Program-made: the position numbers and the translations under genes
Notes under the pieces: generated by a model
Told to the model about the DNA's origin: nothing
The model's database searches: none
The model's input: the letters and a program-made list of their open reading frames with translations, nothing else
DNA from: Proteus terrae subsp. cibarius
GTDB lineage: Bacteria > Pseudomonadota > Gammaproteobacteria > Enterobacterales > Enterobacteriaceae
NCBI RefSeq assembly: GCF_011045835.1
Contig: NZ_CP047349.1
Span: 1,860,001 to 1,924,000, forward strand
Reading direction: 5' to 3'
Length of the DNA: 64,000 nucleotides
Part shown: one piece after another, positions 39,119 through 47,613 of the stretch
How positions within the stretch are numbered: position 1 is the first letter of the stretch
Layout of the letters: each line of letters begins with the position of its first letter

Positions 39119-40426
39119 TCAAGATTTTAATAAACTGTATTCAACTTTACTTTCATTAGTTGAAATGGATAGTTTTTTCATTAAGTCAGGATTAAATTCA
39201 AATTTAATATTCATATTTTCTTCCAGCAAAGCAAATCTACTTCCTTTGTAATTAAATTTATCGCCAATGTTGTCTATGTTGTCTACGTTGTCTATAAATA
39301 TCTTCTTCATTTCACTTTTATACCGAGCTAATGAAGCATCTAACTTTTCCTTTGATACAGGGGAGTCGATAAAATTTTTCATATATAAATTTATAGAATT
39401 GTAATCAAAGTCATTTAAAATAGAATCTGATAACTGACTCACTTTATTAATATCAGACTCTGTAATTATCTTTTCATTGTTAACAATTATAGTGTATAAG
39501 TTACCTTTATTTTTTATATTAACAGATGTCCTTCCTGTAAAGGGGGAATACATTGAAGCAATAGGATCATATTCTTCAAAAGAATCTTTTATCATTGGAA
39601 AAATACCTTGATTAAGCAATTCAAAAATAATCATAGTATCTTTATTATTTAATGGTTTTAATTTTTCCTCTAATACACTAATGTCAGATATATTTTCATC
39701 ATTGAATTTTAAATCATATCTTGGAATATCTTTTTCTACCTGTTCTCTAAGATTTTTGTACTTATGTTGATTTGCAGAATCATATATATTATCGATTAAT
39801 TTCTTGGTATTAATTTTTCCGAAAAACTTTTTACTATTTTCTTTTAAATATTCATATTTATCATTAAATAATTTTTTTTCATCAAAAGTATTAAGAGAAA
39901 AACCTTGTTTACTAAGAGGTTTTTTATTAGCATTAATGCATTCTATAAGAACCGCTATAAACGCAATAGTTTTTTCTTCATAATTTATTTCTTTATTACT
40001 TAATGTAGATAATTTATAATAATTATTAATAAATGCAGTTAGATCTTCATTACTATAATTTTTTAAATCAAGATTAAGTTCATTTTTTATAGCTTCAATA
40101 AATGGTATAATACTACTTCTAGATTCAATGGAATCATCACCAAAATCAATAATATAAGATATTTCATCATTCTCCACTTTATACCTTAAATTGTTTTTAT
40201 AGTGATCTCCTGCAATTTTTTTTAGATCAAAGAAATCTCTATTTTTCTCTAAAGTTGTTGCATCTTTTTTAAAGTGGATGTTTTTAATTAAGGTTAATAC
40301 TTTTTCTTGCTGGCTTAGCCCAAACCAATCTTTTATTTTTTCCCAAATACTCATTAATTTAGATGGCGAATTATCCGATAATTTAGTTGCTTTTTTACAA
40401 CTGATATTTGCATTTGAAATAATCAT
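39119..40426 (-). CDS. candidate type III secretion effector with STE/WEK N-terminal motif
   Basis: A 435-residue soluble protein, markedly AT-rich and Lys/Asn/Ile-rich compared with neighbours. I do not recognise the body. The N-terminus carries SIWEKIKDWFGLSQQEKVL (Trp at residue 28), matching the WEK(I/M)xxFF translocation signature shared by Salmonella SPI-2 effectors such as SifA, SseJ, SspH2 and SlrP; the following QQEKVLTLIKNI also follows their STxxEALxxI pattern. There is no signal peptide or membrane helix. No secretion apparatus or chaperone gene is in the window. The C-terminal domain is unlike any known effector enzyme to me. Looks horizontally acquired. Confidence 0.7.
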   Translation of the reverse strand: MIISNANISCKKATKLSDNSPSKLMSIWEKIKDWFGLSQQEKVLTLIKNIHFKKDATTLEKNRDFFDLKKIAGDHYKNNLRYKVENDEISYIIDFGDDSIESRSSIIPFIEAIKNELNLDLKNYSNEDLTAFINNYYKLSTLSNKEINYEEKTIAFIAVLIECINANKKPLSKQGFSLNTFDEKKLFNDKYEYLKENSKKFFGKINTKKLIDNIYDSANQHKYKNLREQVEKDIPRYDLKFNDENISDISVLEEKLKPLNNKDTMIIFELLNQGIFPMIKDSFEEYDPIASMYSPFTGRTSVNIKNKGNLYTIIVNNEKIITESDINKVSQLSDSILNDFDYNSINLYMKNFIDSPVSKEKLDASLARYKSEMKKIFIDNVDNIDNIGDKFNYKGSRFALLEENMNIKFEFNPDLMKKLSISTNESKVEYSLLKS

Positions 40427-40560
40427 TTTTATTTTCCCATTTTAACCAAATGAAAAATAAAGATAATAAAAAGTATTATTTTTTTATATAAAAAAACACC
40501 ACAAAATTATAGTTGCTTAAAGATAAAGGATATTTTACTTACATTGATGTCTCGAAAAAA

Positions 40561-41469
40561 TTATCCTGATAGAAAACTTAATACGATAGGCAATGTAATT
40601 GCAGCAAACATTGTCTGAGATGTAATAATTCCCGCCATTAACTCAGAGTCCCCCCCTAATTGACGAGTTAAAATGTAAGAAGTTGGTGCTGTTGGAATAG
40701 AGAAGAAAATAACTAAAAGCATCATAACTAATGAAGATAGACCTAGAAAATAAGCAACGCTATACGCGATTATCGGTACTATAAGCAAACGGGTAACAGT
40801 GTTAATACCAATCATTTTGCTTTCTGCTTTTAGTGTTGATAGATGCAATGCTGCACCAATACAAATAAGGCCTAAAGGTAAACTCGTTGCAGCTAACAAT
40901 TTCAAGAATTGATCACTACCAAAAGGAAGCCCAATCCCTGACAAATTTATTATGATGCCAATAACACAAGAGATAATTAAAGGGTTTTTTATGATAGGCA
41001 ATACCAGCTGACGCAAAGTCACATTTTGCCCTGCTGTTAAACAAAGTACTGAGGTCACATTTGATAGGGGAACTAGTGTTGCTAAAATCAAAGCAGCTAT
41101 TCCCAAACCTTCAACCCCAAATAAATCAGCAACAATTGCTAAACCTAAATAAGTGTTAAATCGAATATTGCCTTGAACAATTGCACCAAAGCGACCAGCA
41201 GACCACCCTGTTATTTTTTTCAAGATAACGCACGATATAGTGACAATTAAAACGACAGAAAAAATAGCCCCAGCAAGGTGGGGTAATTGAGGATCCAATA
41301 AAGGTGCATTTGCCAAGCTATTTATCAATAAGGCAGGAAAAAGTAAAAAATAGTTAAGTTTTTCAGCCCCCACCCAAAATGCTGGTTCAAACGTTTTATT
41401 TCTTCTTAAAATTGCACCTAGCGCAATTAACGCAAATAACGGCCATAACGTTAATAACACATTTTGCAT
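40561..41469 (-). CDS. AEC-family (auxin efflux carrier-like) transporter
   Basis: A 302-residue membrane protein with ten predicted helices, as in the AEC family (E. coli YfdV). The two inverted halves are visible as LLFPALLINSLANAP and SIPTAPTSYILTRQLGGDSELMAGIITSQTMFA. AEC members move organic acids such as malate or malonate. AGGA lies ten bases before the ATG, and a perfect inverted repeat of two 10-bp arms (41485-41508) lies just upstream, suggesting control by a dedicated regulator that is not adjacent. Confidence 0.88.
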   Translation of the reverse strand: MQNVLLTLWPLFALIALGAILRRNKTFEPAFWVGAEKLNYFLLFPALLINSLANAPLLDPQLPHLAGAIFSVVLIVTISCVILKKITGWSAGRFGAIVQGNIRFNTYLGLAIVADLFGVEGLGIAALILATLVPLSNVTSVLCLTAGQNVTLRQLVLPIIKNPLIISCVIGIIINLSGIGLPFGSDQFLKLLAATSLPLGLICIGAALHLSTLKAESKMIGINTVTRLLIVPIIAYSVAYFLGLSSLVMMLLVIFFSIPTAPTSYILTRQLGGDSELMAGIITSQTMFAAITLPIVLSFLSG

Positions 41470-41484
41470 AATATTTATCCTAAA

Positions 41485-41508
41485 GATATTGTAATCCTTT
41501 ACAATATC
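41485..41508. promoter_or_regulatory. perfect inverted repeat upstream of AEC gene
   Basis: GATATTGTAA, four spacer bases, then TTACAATATC: two perfect 10-bp arms located 16-39 bases before the AEC start codon. The symmetry suits a dimeric repressor; no regulator gene is next to it. Confidence 0.6.
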
Positions 41509-41660
41509 GCAACATCATGAGGATTGCTATTTTATGTTATTAATATAAAAGCTAATTCAAAAAATGATAAAAATAAATTTATACCGCATTTTAAGAATAG
41601 CTTTTTTATTATTAGTTCATTATAAAAATAATCCTTTTAAGATTATCTAAATACAAGTAG

Positions 41661-42161
41661 CTAATCTAAATCAATGTACATGCGGTAACAATGTAAGCTT
41701 GCTTTCGCTAAATCAGAATAATAATCACGCTCTTCTAATGCTTTAAAACCCTGTTTTAAATAAAATAATACTGCATTAGGTGTTGCATCTAAAAATAATT
41801 TGGATTGTCCTCTTTTAATTGCCTCATGCTTTAGTTGCTTTAAAATTAATCCTGCAAATCCTTTTCCCATGTATTCAGGTAATGTAAAAATGGCTTCAGC
41901 AAAACCCGTTTTAACATCTAAAAAACCCGAAGCAACAGGTATATTGTATTCTTGATAATCAATCACATAAAATGGATTATCGATAATAGCCTGCCGATAA
42001 CCTTCTGGCATTTCATCAGGAGTCCATGCGGCTAAAATCTCTGATGGGTAAACATTTTCACAACCAAATCGTAATGCTTGATTTCGTAAATACCACAATC
42101 TTTTTGCTTCTTGTGGCTCTGCAAGCCTAAGCTGAATCATTCTCATTTCCATTTTATTCAT
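41661..42161 (-). CDS. GNAT-family N-acetyltransferase
   Basis: A 166-residue GNAT protein. The acetyl-CoA pyrophosphate loop is visible as LPEYMGKGFAGLILKQLKHEAIKRG, followed by LFLDATPNAVLFYLKQGFKALEER, typical of motifs A and B. Start: ATG at 42161 (MNKMEMRM), with GAGG twelve bases upstream; ATGs three and five codons later are alternatives, and a TTG at 42179 is unlikely. Substrate unknown; stands alone. Confidence 0.85.
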   Translation of the reverse strand: MNKMEMRMIQLRLAEPQEAKRLWYLRNQALRFGCENVYPSEILAAWTPDEMPEGYRQAIIDNPFYVIDYQEYNIPVASGFLDVKTGFAEAIFTLPEYMGKGFAGLILKQLKHEAIKRGQSKLFLDATPNAVLFYLKQGFKALEERDYYSDLAKASLHCYRMYIDLD

Positions 42162-42289
42162 TAGAATTAAGAGCCTCAAATTAGTAAAATAATTTATTCT
42201 AACAATGCATTTTAAATTTTGATTTTTTAGTGTTACTTTTTTTAAGAGCGTGATATGTTTTTGCAGAAGGAATAATGTAAGGAAATCTT

Positions 42290-43399
42290 ATGCCTAATTC
42301 AATATTACCTTCTCCAATAAAAAAAACCTCCTCGTTTGTTGCAGGTTCTCCGCTCCCTTTTTATTATCAATGCATCTCAAGTGCAATTAGAGAAATCTAC
42401 TTTTCCAAAATTTCACTTATTTACCATAATAGATATCAAGCTGAAAATACACATCCAAAGTTAATTCTATGTAGTCATCGGAACAGTGCTTTTGATGGTT
42501 ATATTGCATTAAAGGCATTTCCTCAAGCTCAGGCTTTAGCATCAATTCAATTATTAAACAGTCCTTTAATGAGAACTTTTTTTACGGGCATTCCCGTAGT
42601 TAGGAAAAAGGATAGACAACGTTTAGGTGTAAATGCAAATATATTTTCAAGTCCTTCTGAGGCTGCAATTGCACATATAAAAGCAGGTGGTGATTTACTC
42701 TTATTTCCAGAAGGCAGTAGTGAGTGGGGTTTCCAGCCATTACCTTATCAACGAGGGGCTGCGAGAATGATTAGAACATTAATCAGTGAGGGAGTAGTTT
42801 TTGATATTATCCCTATGGGCTTGTTTTATATAGCCCCTGATAAATTCAGTTCAAAAGTTGAAGTTTATATTGGCGAAAATATTTTTATAAACTCACAAAA
42901 AGATATTTTGTCAACCAGAGAATGGGAACAAAATATTCATACGGAAGTTTCTACAGCACTAAATAGAATTTCTGTTAATTGTCTAAATATTGATATTTTT
43001 GAGAAAGCATCAGCCTATGCTTTTAATAAAAATAAGGACGGTCATTCTTATGCTGAATCCTTTATTGACTATCAAAACAATCTGTATAGATCAAATAATG
43101 ATAATCAAAATATAGAAAGAAATTCTCAATTTTCTATATTAATTTGGCGTTATGTTTCATTTTTATTCATGTATATTTTATTTCCAATATTATTATCGTC
43201 ATTTATTGCGTCTCATTTTGCTGATGCTCGGAATACTATCAGCTTTTTTAAAATATTAGGTGGCGCTATTGCGACTGCCATTTGGGCTCCCATCTTAGTC
43301 GTACTCCTATTCTTTTTTCCTGTATTTATTGGTATAAGTTTAGCCAGTACACTATTCGGTTTTATCTTAATAAGGAAGAAAGGCGCTCAAATATGTTAA
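42290..43399 (+). CDS. PlsC-like lysophospholipid/glycerophosphate acyltransferase
   Basis: A 369-residue protein. The acyltransferase block has LILCSHRNSAFDGY (the His...Asp catalytic pair, spaced as HRNSAFD), FTGIPVVRKKDR and LLLFPEGSSEWG. Two strongly hydrophobic helices fill the C-terminus (about 285-365), so it sits in the inner membrane. It should move a fatty acyl chain to a glycerol-phosphate-like acceptor. AAGGA lies before the ATG. It overlaps the next gene, a PAP2-family protein, which in turn overlaps a PEP-synthase-like gene: one operon of lipid character. Confidence 0.88.
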   Translation: MPNSILPSPIKKTSSFVAGSPLPFYYQCISSAIREIYFSKISLIYHNRYQAENTHPKLILCSHRNSAFDGYIALKAFPQAQALASIQLLNSPLMRTFFTGIPVVRKKDRQRLGVNANIFSSPSEAAIAHIKAGGDLLLFPEGSSEWGFQPLPYQRGAARMIRTLISEGVVFDIIPMGLFYIAPDKFSSKVEVYIGENIFINSQKDILSTREWEQNIHTEVSTALNRISVNCLNIDIFEKASAYAFNKNKDGHSYAESFIDYQNNLYRSNNDNQNIERNSQFSILIWRYVSFLFMYILFPILLSSFIASHFADARNTISFFKILGGAIATAIWAPILVVLLFFFPVFIGISLASTLFGFILIRKKGAQIC

Positions 43400-44274
43400 C
43401 CATGAAAGCCAGGATGCTTTTTAACCATTTATTTTCTCTACAACTGTTTATTATTTGGGCATTGGGGGCTTATGGAAGTTGGTTAACGAATGCGACAGAA
43501 ATGTTGTTCCCCATATTTTTAGGCTTCTTTTTATGGGTGATACTCGTTTTTGTTGGATACAAAACACAACAAACAACCTCTTATTCTCGATTCTATTGGT
43601 TTGGTTTATTACAACTGATTGCTTGTTGGACTATTTTTCCTCTGTTTAAGTCGATCCGCTATGGTTTATATCAATGGAGTTTTGATGATATTTTATATAA
43701 ATTAGATAAATTCCTATGGCTTGGAAAAAGCTTGCCAGAATGGACAATTTATTTACAGTCAGGCTGGCTAAGTGAATTTCTTTCTTTTTGCTATTTTAGT
43801 TTCTACTTCTTGATTATTGGCAGTGCCCTTTTCTTCTTTTTTAGCCGAAATAATATACTGACTAAAAACTATTTTTTCGGCTTAATGCTAATGTATTTTT
43901 TCGGCTTTATTGGTTACTTCTCTATCCCCGCAGCCGGCCCTTACTCTGCTTTTCCTTCTGATTTTAACTATCCAGTTTACTCTGGTGCCATGACATTATT
44001 TCTGACTGATCTTGTTGATAAAGGAATTACAGGAATGGATGTTTTTCCTTCATTGCATACAGGGATCACTCTTTATATTGTTGGCTTTTTCTATTTTTCA
44101 AGTTATCGAAAAACAGCGTATTGCTTATCTCCTATCTTAATAGGACTTATTTTAGCAACTGTCTATTTACATTATCACTACGGCATTGATGTTATTGTCG
44201 GTGCTTTGCTTGCATCATTGGTGCTTTACATCACTTGTAAAAATAATAAGGTCGAATATGGAACTCATTTATAA
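43393..44274 (+). CDS. PAP2/Aur1-like membrane phosphatase or phosphotransferase
   Basis: A 293-residue protein with about six to eight membrane helices. The PAP2 active-site motifs are the C2 motif FPSLHTGITLY (PSLH) and the C3 motif YLHYHYGIDVIVGALL, the form found in inositolphosphotransferase/Aur1-like members rather than classic PgpB. Such enzymes remove or transfer a phosphoryl head group on lipids. ATG 43393 has AAAGG nine bases upstream and overlaps the acyltransferase stop by seven bases. The stop overlaps the next gene by 17. Confidence 0.85.
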   Translation: MLTMKARMLFNHLFSLQLFIIWALGAYGSWLTNATEMLFPIFLGFFLWVILVFVGYKTQQTTSYSRFYWFGLLQLIACWTIFPLFKSIRYGLYQWSFDDILYKLDKFLWLGKSLPEWTIYLQSGWLSEFLSFCYFSFYFLIIGSALFFFFSRNNILTKNYFFGLMLMYFFGFIGYFSIPAAGPYSAFPSDFNYPVYSGAMTLFLTDLVDKGITGMDVFPSLHTGITLYIVGFFYFSSYRKTAYCLSPILIGLILATVYLHYHYGIDVIVGALLASLVLYITCKNNKVEYGTHL

Positions 44275-46771
44275 AATTAACGAGCCTATTGCTTCTGAAG
44301 TATCTATTAGTGGGGGTAAAGGCGCGAGTTTAGCAAAAACAATTCAATCACTGCCTGTTCCGGATGGTTTAATCCTCTCTTGTCAAGCTTACCAGTTATT
44401 TATCACCCCCTTACTACCTGAAATTAATCGTTTATTATCAGAAAAAAAGCAAGAAATTGAAGTTGTTAGTAAAAATATTCGTCATTTAATTTTACAAGCA
44501 TCCATGCCAGAGAGCTTAGTTCATTCTTTAAGTTCAAGACTAAATGAACTCCAATTAAATAATACCGCTTTAGCCGTAAGATCTTCCGGAACATTAGAAG
44601 ATATGCCTGGAGCCGCCTTTGCAGGGCAACACGATACGGTATTAGGTGTTAAAACTTTGCCTAATTTACTGGATGCAATTCGCCAATGTTATGCATCTTT
44701 ATGGCACACTCACGTTATGCTCTATCGCCAACATTTAAATTTACCCCATACTCAAGCATCAATGGCAGTTGTGCTACAAAGAATGATTAACGTCCAAGAA
44801 AATGAAGCTGCGGGTGTGGCTTTTTCTGTTGATCCCGTTCAAGGCTCTCTTTCTACTGTATTAATTAATGCTGCATTTGGATTAGGTGAAACTGTTGTTG
44901 CTGGTGAAGATCCTGTTGATGAATTTCTTATTGATAGAGAGAGTTTCACATTAAAACAAGAAACGATTGCTCAAAAAATAAATGCCATTGTTATGGTTGA
45001 TAATGGTACTAAAATATTACCACTTAAATCTGCTCAACAATCCATGTCCTCCCTGACAGCAAACCAGTGTAAACAAGTGGCGGAACTTGCTATCTCAGCA
45101 GAAAAATATTTTGATTTCCCTCAAGATATAGAATGGGCATTTCATGATGGAAGATTATGGCTTTTGCAATCACGTAATGTGACACAAATTGCCCCAATTT
45201 GGACAAGAGAAGAATCAGCAGAAAGATTTCCTAATCCTATCACACCATTAACATGGGATATGTGTGAAGCGGGTTTTCATTCATCATTAAACTTTAGCCT
45301 TAATCTTATGGGGCTTCCTTCATTTAATGGTAAATGGTTCGGGATGCAAGATTATTATATTTACGGCAACCAAAATGCAGTTTCCTTGTATAGTAATCGT
45401 CTCCCTACATCGATGATGAATGATTTACCTACCCTGTTAAAATCTTTGCCTGAAATTGCACAAAAATTCAGTTGGGTACAGGAATTACCTATCACTTGGA
45501 TGCGTGATTTAGATAAATATTTAATCTCTATTGGCGCATTGATGAATGAGCCATTGCAGGATAAAAGTTTGCCTCAACTATGGGATTATGTGCAAAGAAT
45601 TAATAAACTAGGTGCTGATTACTTTTTACCTAACATTGCCATATCCTTAACTCAGCGCTCACTCTATTCTGCATTGATGGCATTGCTAAAACTCTTCTTT
45701 AAAGAAGAAAAATATGCACATACAGCATTCGATAATTTAATTGCTATGTCTGAAACTAAAACTGGACAAGTGAATGCGGAACTTTGGGCTCTTTCTCGTT
45801 ATGTTCGACAGCACTCCCAACTTATCAAACTTATAACATCCATTGTTCCTGAAAGTATTATGCAAGAAATTGAGGTATGTGATCCTCATTTTTACCAGCA
45901 ATTTACCTTATTCTTAGCTAATCATGGTCATAGAGAATTAGATTTTGATGCATATCATCCTACTTGGTTAGATGCCCCACATATTGTATTAACTCAAATT
46001 AAAGCAATGGCAGATTTAACAGATGATAAACAAACAGATGATCCATTAGGCAAAAAGATCCTGCAGTCAGAAACAGAATTTTCAATTATCTCTGATGCAC
46101 CTGAAGAGCTACGCTTTTTCTTACAAGAGATTATTCGATTAGCTCGTGTTTATACTGCACTTGATGACTTAGAGCATTATCAAACAACTCGATTAGCCCT
46201 ACCTATGCGTCGCGGATTAAAAGCTTTAGGAGAGCGATTGGTTATCCGTAGTGTTTTAGATTGCCCAATGGATATTTATTTTGCTAATGAACACCCTTTA
46301 GCTGATGCAATTCTTGCAGATAATCCTACTGAATGGAATAAGTTACGTCATCATATATACCAAAACAAGGCAGGATATCTAAAAGCAAAATCAGTCACAC
46401 CACAATGGATCTATGGTGAGGATAGTTGTAATGAATTAAATACAAATGAACATCAATTAAAGGGACTAGCTGGTAGTGCAGGTGTTATTGAAGGTGAAGT
46501 TTATCTTGTTTATGGCCCAGAGAATTTTGCTGAATTTCCACAAAATGCCATTTTAGTAGCAAGAACAACTAACCCTGCATGGACGGCTCTCTTTTATCGT
46601 GCATCTGGTATTATTACAGAAAGTGGTGGGCCTCTGTCCCATGGTGCGGTTACAGCCCGAGAGTTAGGATTACCTGCTGTAATGGGCATACGTAATGTAT
46701 TGAATATTTTACGAAATGGTCAAAAAGTCAGAGTTGATGGACAAAAAGGCATAATTGAGATTATGTCCTAA
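44258..46771 (+). CDS. rifampin-phosphotransferase/PEP-synthase-like dikinase
   Basis: An 837-residue protein. The N-terminal ATP-grasp/PPDK domain has GGKGASLAKTIQ, ALAVRSSGTLEDMPGAAFAGQHDTVLG and QDIEWAFHDGRLWLLQSR. The C-terminal swivelling domain has the phospho-His in ITESGGPLSHGAVTARELGLPAVMGI. The order and size (about 840) match rifampin phosphotransferase and relatives, which transfer the beta-phosphate of ATP to a hydroxyl via the His, rather than true PEP synthase. The middle acceptor domain (about 330-700) is divergent. Third gene of the acyltransferase-PAP2 operon; AAGG lies before ATG 44258. Native substrate unknown. Confidence 0.85.
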   Translation: MELIYKINEPIASEVSISGGKGASLAKTIQSLPVPDGLILSCQAYQLFITPLLPEINRLLSEKKQEIEVVSKNIRHLILQASMPESLVHSLSSRLNELQLNNTALAVRSSGTLEDMPGAAFAGQHDTVLGVKTLPNLLDAIRQCYASLWHTHVMLYRQHLNLPHTQASMAVVLQRMINVQENEAAGVAFSVDPVQGSLSTVLINAAFGLGETVVAGEDPVDEFLIDRESFTLKQETIAQKINAIVMVDNGTKILPLKSAQQSMSSLTANQCKQVAELAISAEKYFDFPQDIEWAFHDGRLWLLQSRNVTQIAPIWTREESAERFPNPITPLTWDMCEAGFHSSLNFSLNLMGLPSFNGKWFGMQDYYIYGNQNAVSLYSNRLPTSMMNDLPTLLKSLPEIAQKFSWVQELPITWMRDLDKYLISIGALMNEPLQDKSLPQLWDYVQRINKLGADYFLPNIAISLTQRSLYSALMALLKLFFKEEKYAHTAFDNLIAMSETKTGQVNAELWALSRYVRQHSQLIKLITSIVPESIMQEIEVCDPHFYQQFTLFLANHGHRELDFDAYHPTWLDAPHIVLTQIKAMADLTDDKQTDDPLGKKILQSETEFSIISDAPEELRFFLQEIIRLARVYTALDDLEHYQTTRLALPMRRGLKALGERLVIRSVLDCPMDIYFANEHPLADAILADNPTEWNKLRHHIYQNKAGYLKAKSVTPQWIYGEDSCNELNTNEHQLKGLAGSAGVIEGEVYLVYGPENFAEFPQNAILVARTTNPAWTALFYRASGIITESGGPLSHGAVTARELGLPAVMGIRNVLNILRNGQKVRVDGQKGIIEIMS

Positions 46772-46800
46772 TAACTTGAAAAGTATTACCGCTAGATCAG

Positions 46801-46825
46801 GAAAAGCATCTAAATGATGCTTTTC
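46801..46825 (+). terminator. terminator of the acyltransferase-PAP2-dikinase operon
   Basis: GAAAAGCATC, five-base loop, GATGCTTTTC, then TTTTTTTATTTT: a strong intrinsic terminator 30 bp past the stop codon. Confidence 0.92.
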
Positions 46826-46846
46826 TTTTTTTATTTTACTGACTTT

Positions 46847-47338
46847 TTAACTATCCATTTTACTGTTGTTATCTTTCTCTTTTGAGACTTTGTTAATATC
46901 AACTTTATAAGCAGATGGTGCTAATAATGCAACAAGCCCCCCAAGTAATAAAACAAAAGAAAATACCATCATCATAGTTGGTGCATTAAATAAAAAATAT
47001 GGCATTAATACTATTGGACTAGCTGTAAAAATAAGTGAAATAATGACAGGATATTTTATACCAATATCTCTCACACGTTGAGATAAAATAAGCGTAAATA
47101 TGTAAACTTGTATTATTAAAAACACTAATTCCATTAGGCCATAAGATGTGAAAGAGAATTGGTAGTAAAAATAATTTTCAGTAACCAACTCTATTTTTTC
47201 GGGATAAAGTAATATAAACCATCGATCTGCTAAGTTCTCTGCAATAGCGAAGAAAATTGTCCAAGCAATTTCTAGGCCTAAAAAAGAGAGTCTTCCACGT
47301 CTTTGTTGTTTCCATTGATAAGCAAGTTTAGCTTGCAT
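46847..47338 (-). CDS. DUF805-like inner-membrane protein
   Basis: A 163-residue membrane protein with four predicted helices. The short N-terminal QWKQQRRGRLSFLGLEIAW and the later LILSQRVRDIGIKYPVI fit the DUF805 (YhaH-like) pattern, where an RGR-x-x-F motif precedes the first helix and an RxxDIG motif lies between helices. The ATG at 47338 has AAGGGA six bases upstream; a start five codons earlier (47353) lacks one. Function unknown in the family. Confidence 0.75.
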   Translation of the reverse strand: MQAKLAYQWKQQRRGRLSFLGLEIAWTIFFAIAENLADRWFILLYPEKIELVTENYFYYQFSFTSYGLMELVFLIIQVYIFTLILSQRVRDIGIKYPVIISLIFTASPIVLMPYFLFNAPTMMMVFSFVLLLGGLVALLAPSAYKVDINKVSKEKDNNSKMDS

Positions 47339-47535
47339 AATAAATCCCTTCATTTTTAAAGTGTATCTCTATCTTTTTTATCATAATACAATTAATATTT
47401 ATCTCCAAAATAATAATATCGTAATCTGATAAAAGCACAAAAATACCTTTAATTTTTGATATTTAGTGTAACAATTCGCTCTTATTATTTTGCTTTTTTT
47501 ATCTAACTAAAACATTAAATATATAAGGAGCGATT

Positions 47536-47577
47536 ATGCTACCTATTCAGACAACCCGTTTTGCCCTTCTTCGTTAA
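47536..47577 (+). CDS. cat leader peptide (translational attenuator)
   Basis: A 13-codon ORF, MLPIQTTRFALLR, with a strong ribosome binding site (TAAGGAG, six bases before the ATG), ends 36 bases upstream of the cat start. Its last five codons, including the stop, form the 5' arm of a hairpin whose 3' arm contains the cat ribosome binding site. This is the arrangement of inducible cat and erm genes, where a drug-stalled ribosome on the leader frees the downstream start. The peptide sequence itself is not one I recognise. Confidence 0.8.
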   Translation: MLPIQTTRFALLR

Positions 47578-47606
47578 AAACAATTTTATTACTTAACAAG
47601 AAGGGC
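47563..47606 (+). promoter_or_regulatory. cat attenuator hairpin sequestering the cat ribosome binding site
   Basis: GCCCTTCTT (47563-47571) pairs perfectly with AAGAAGGGC (47598-47606). After one bulged C, GTTAA and TTAAC add five more pairs, giving a 14-bp stem and a 15-base loop. The 3' arm is the Shine-Dalgarno of cat, eight bases before its ATG. There is no T run, so control should be translational. Confidence 0.82.
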
Positions 47607-47613
47607 TTTAAAA

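Noticed and set aside
44258..46771. Annotation as true phosphoenolpyruvate synthase
   Set aside because: It lacks the C-terminal PEP/pyruvate TIM-barrel domain, and domain order and length fit the rifampin-phosphotransferase type.
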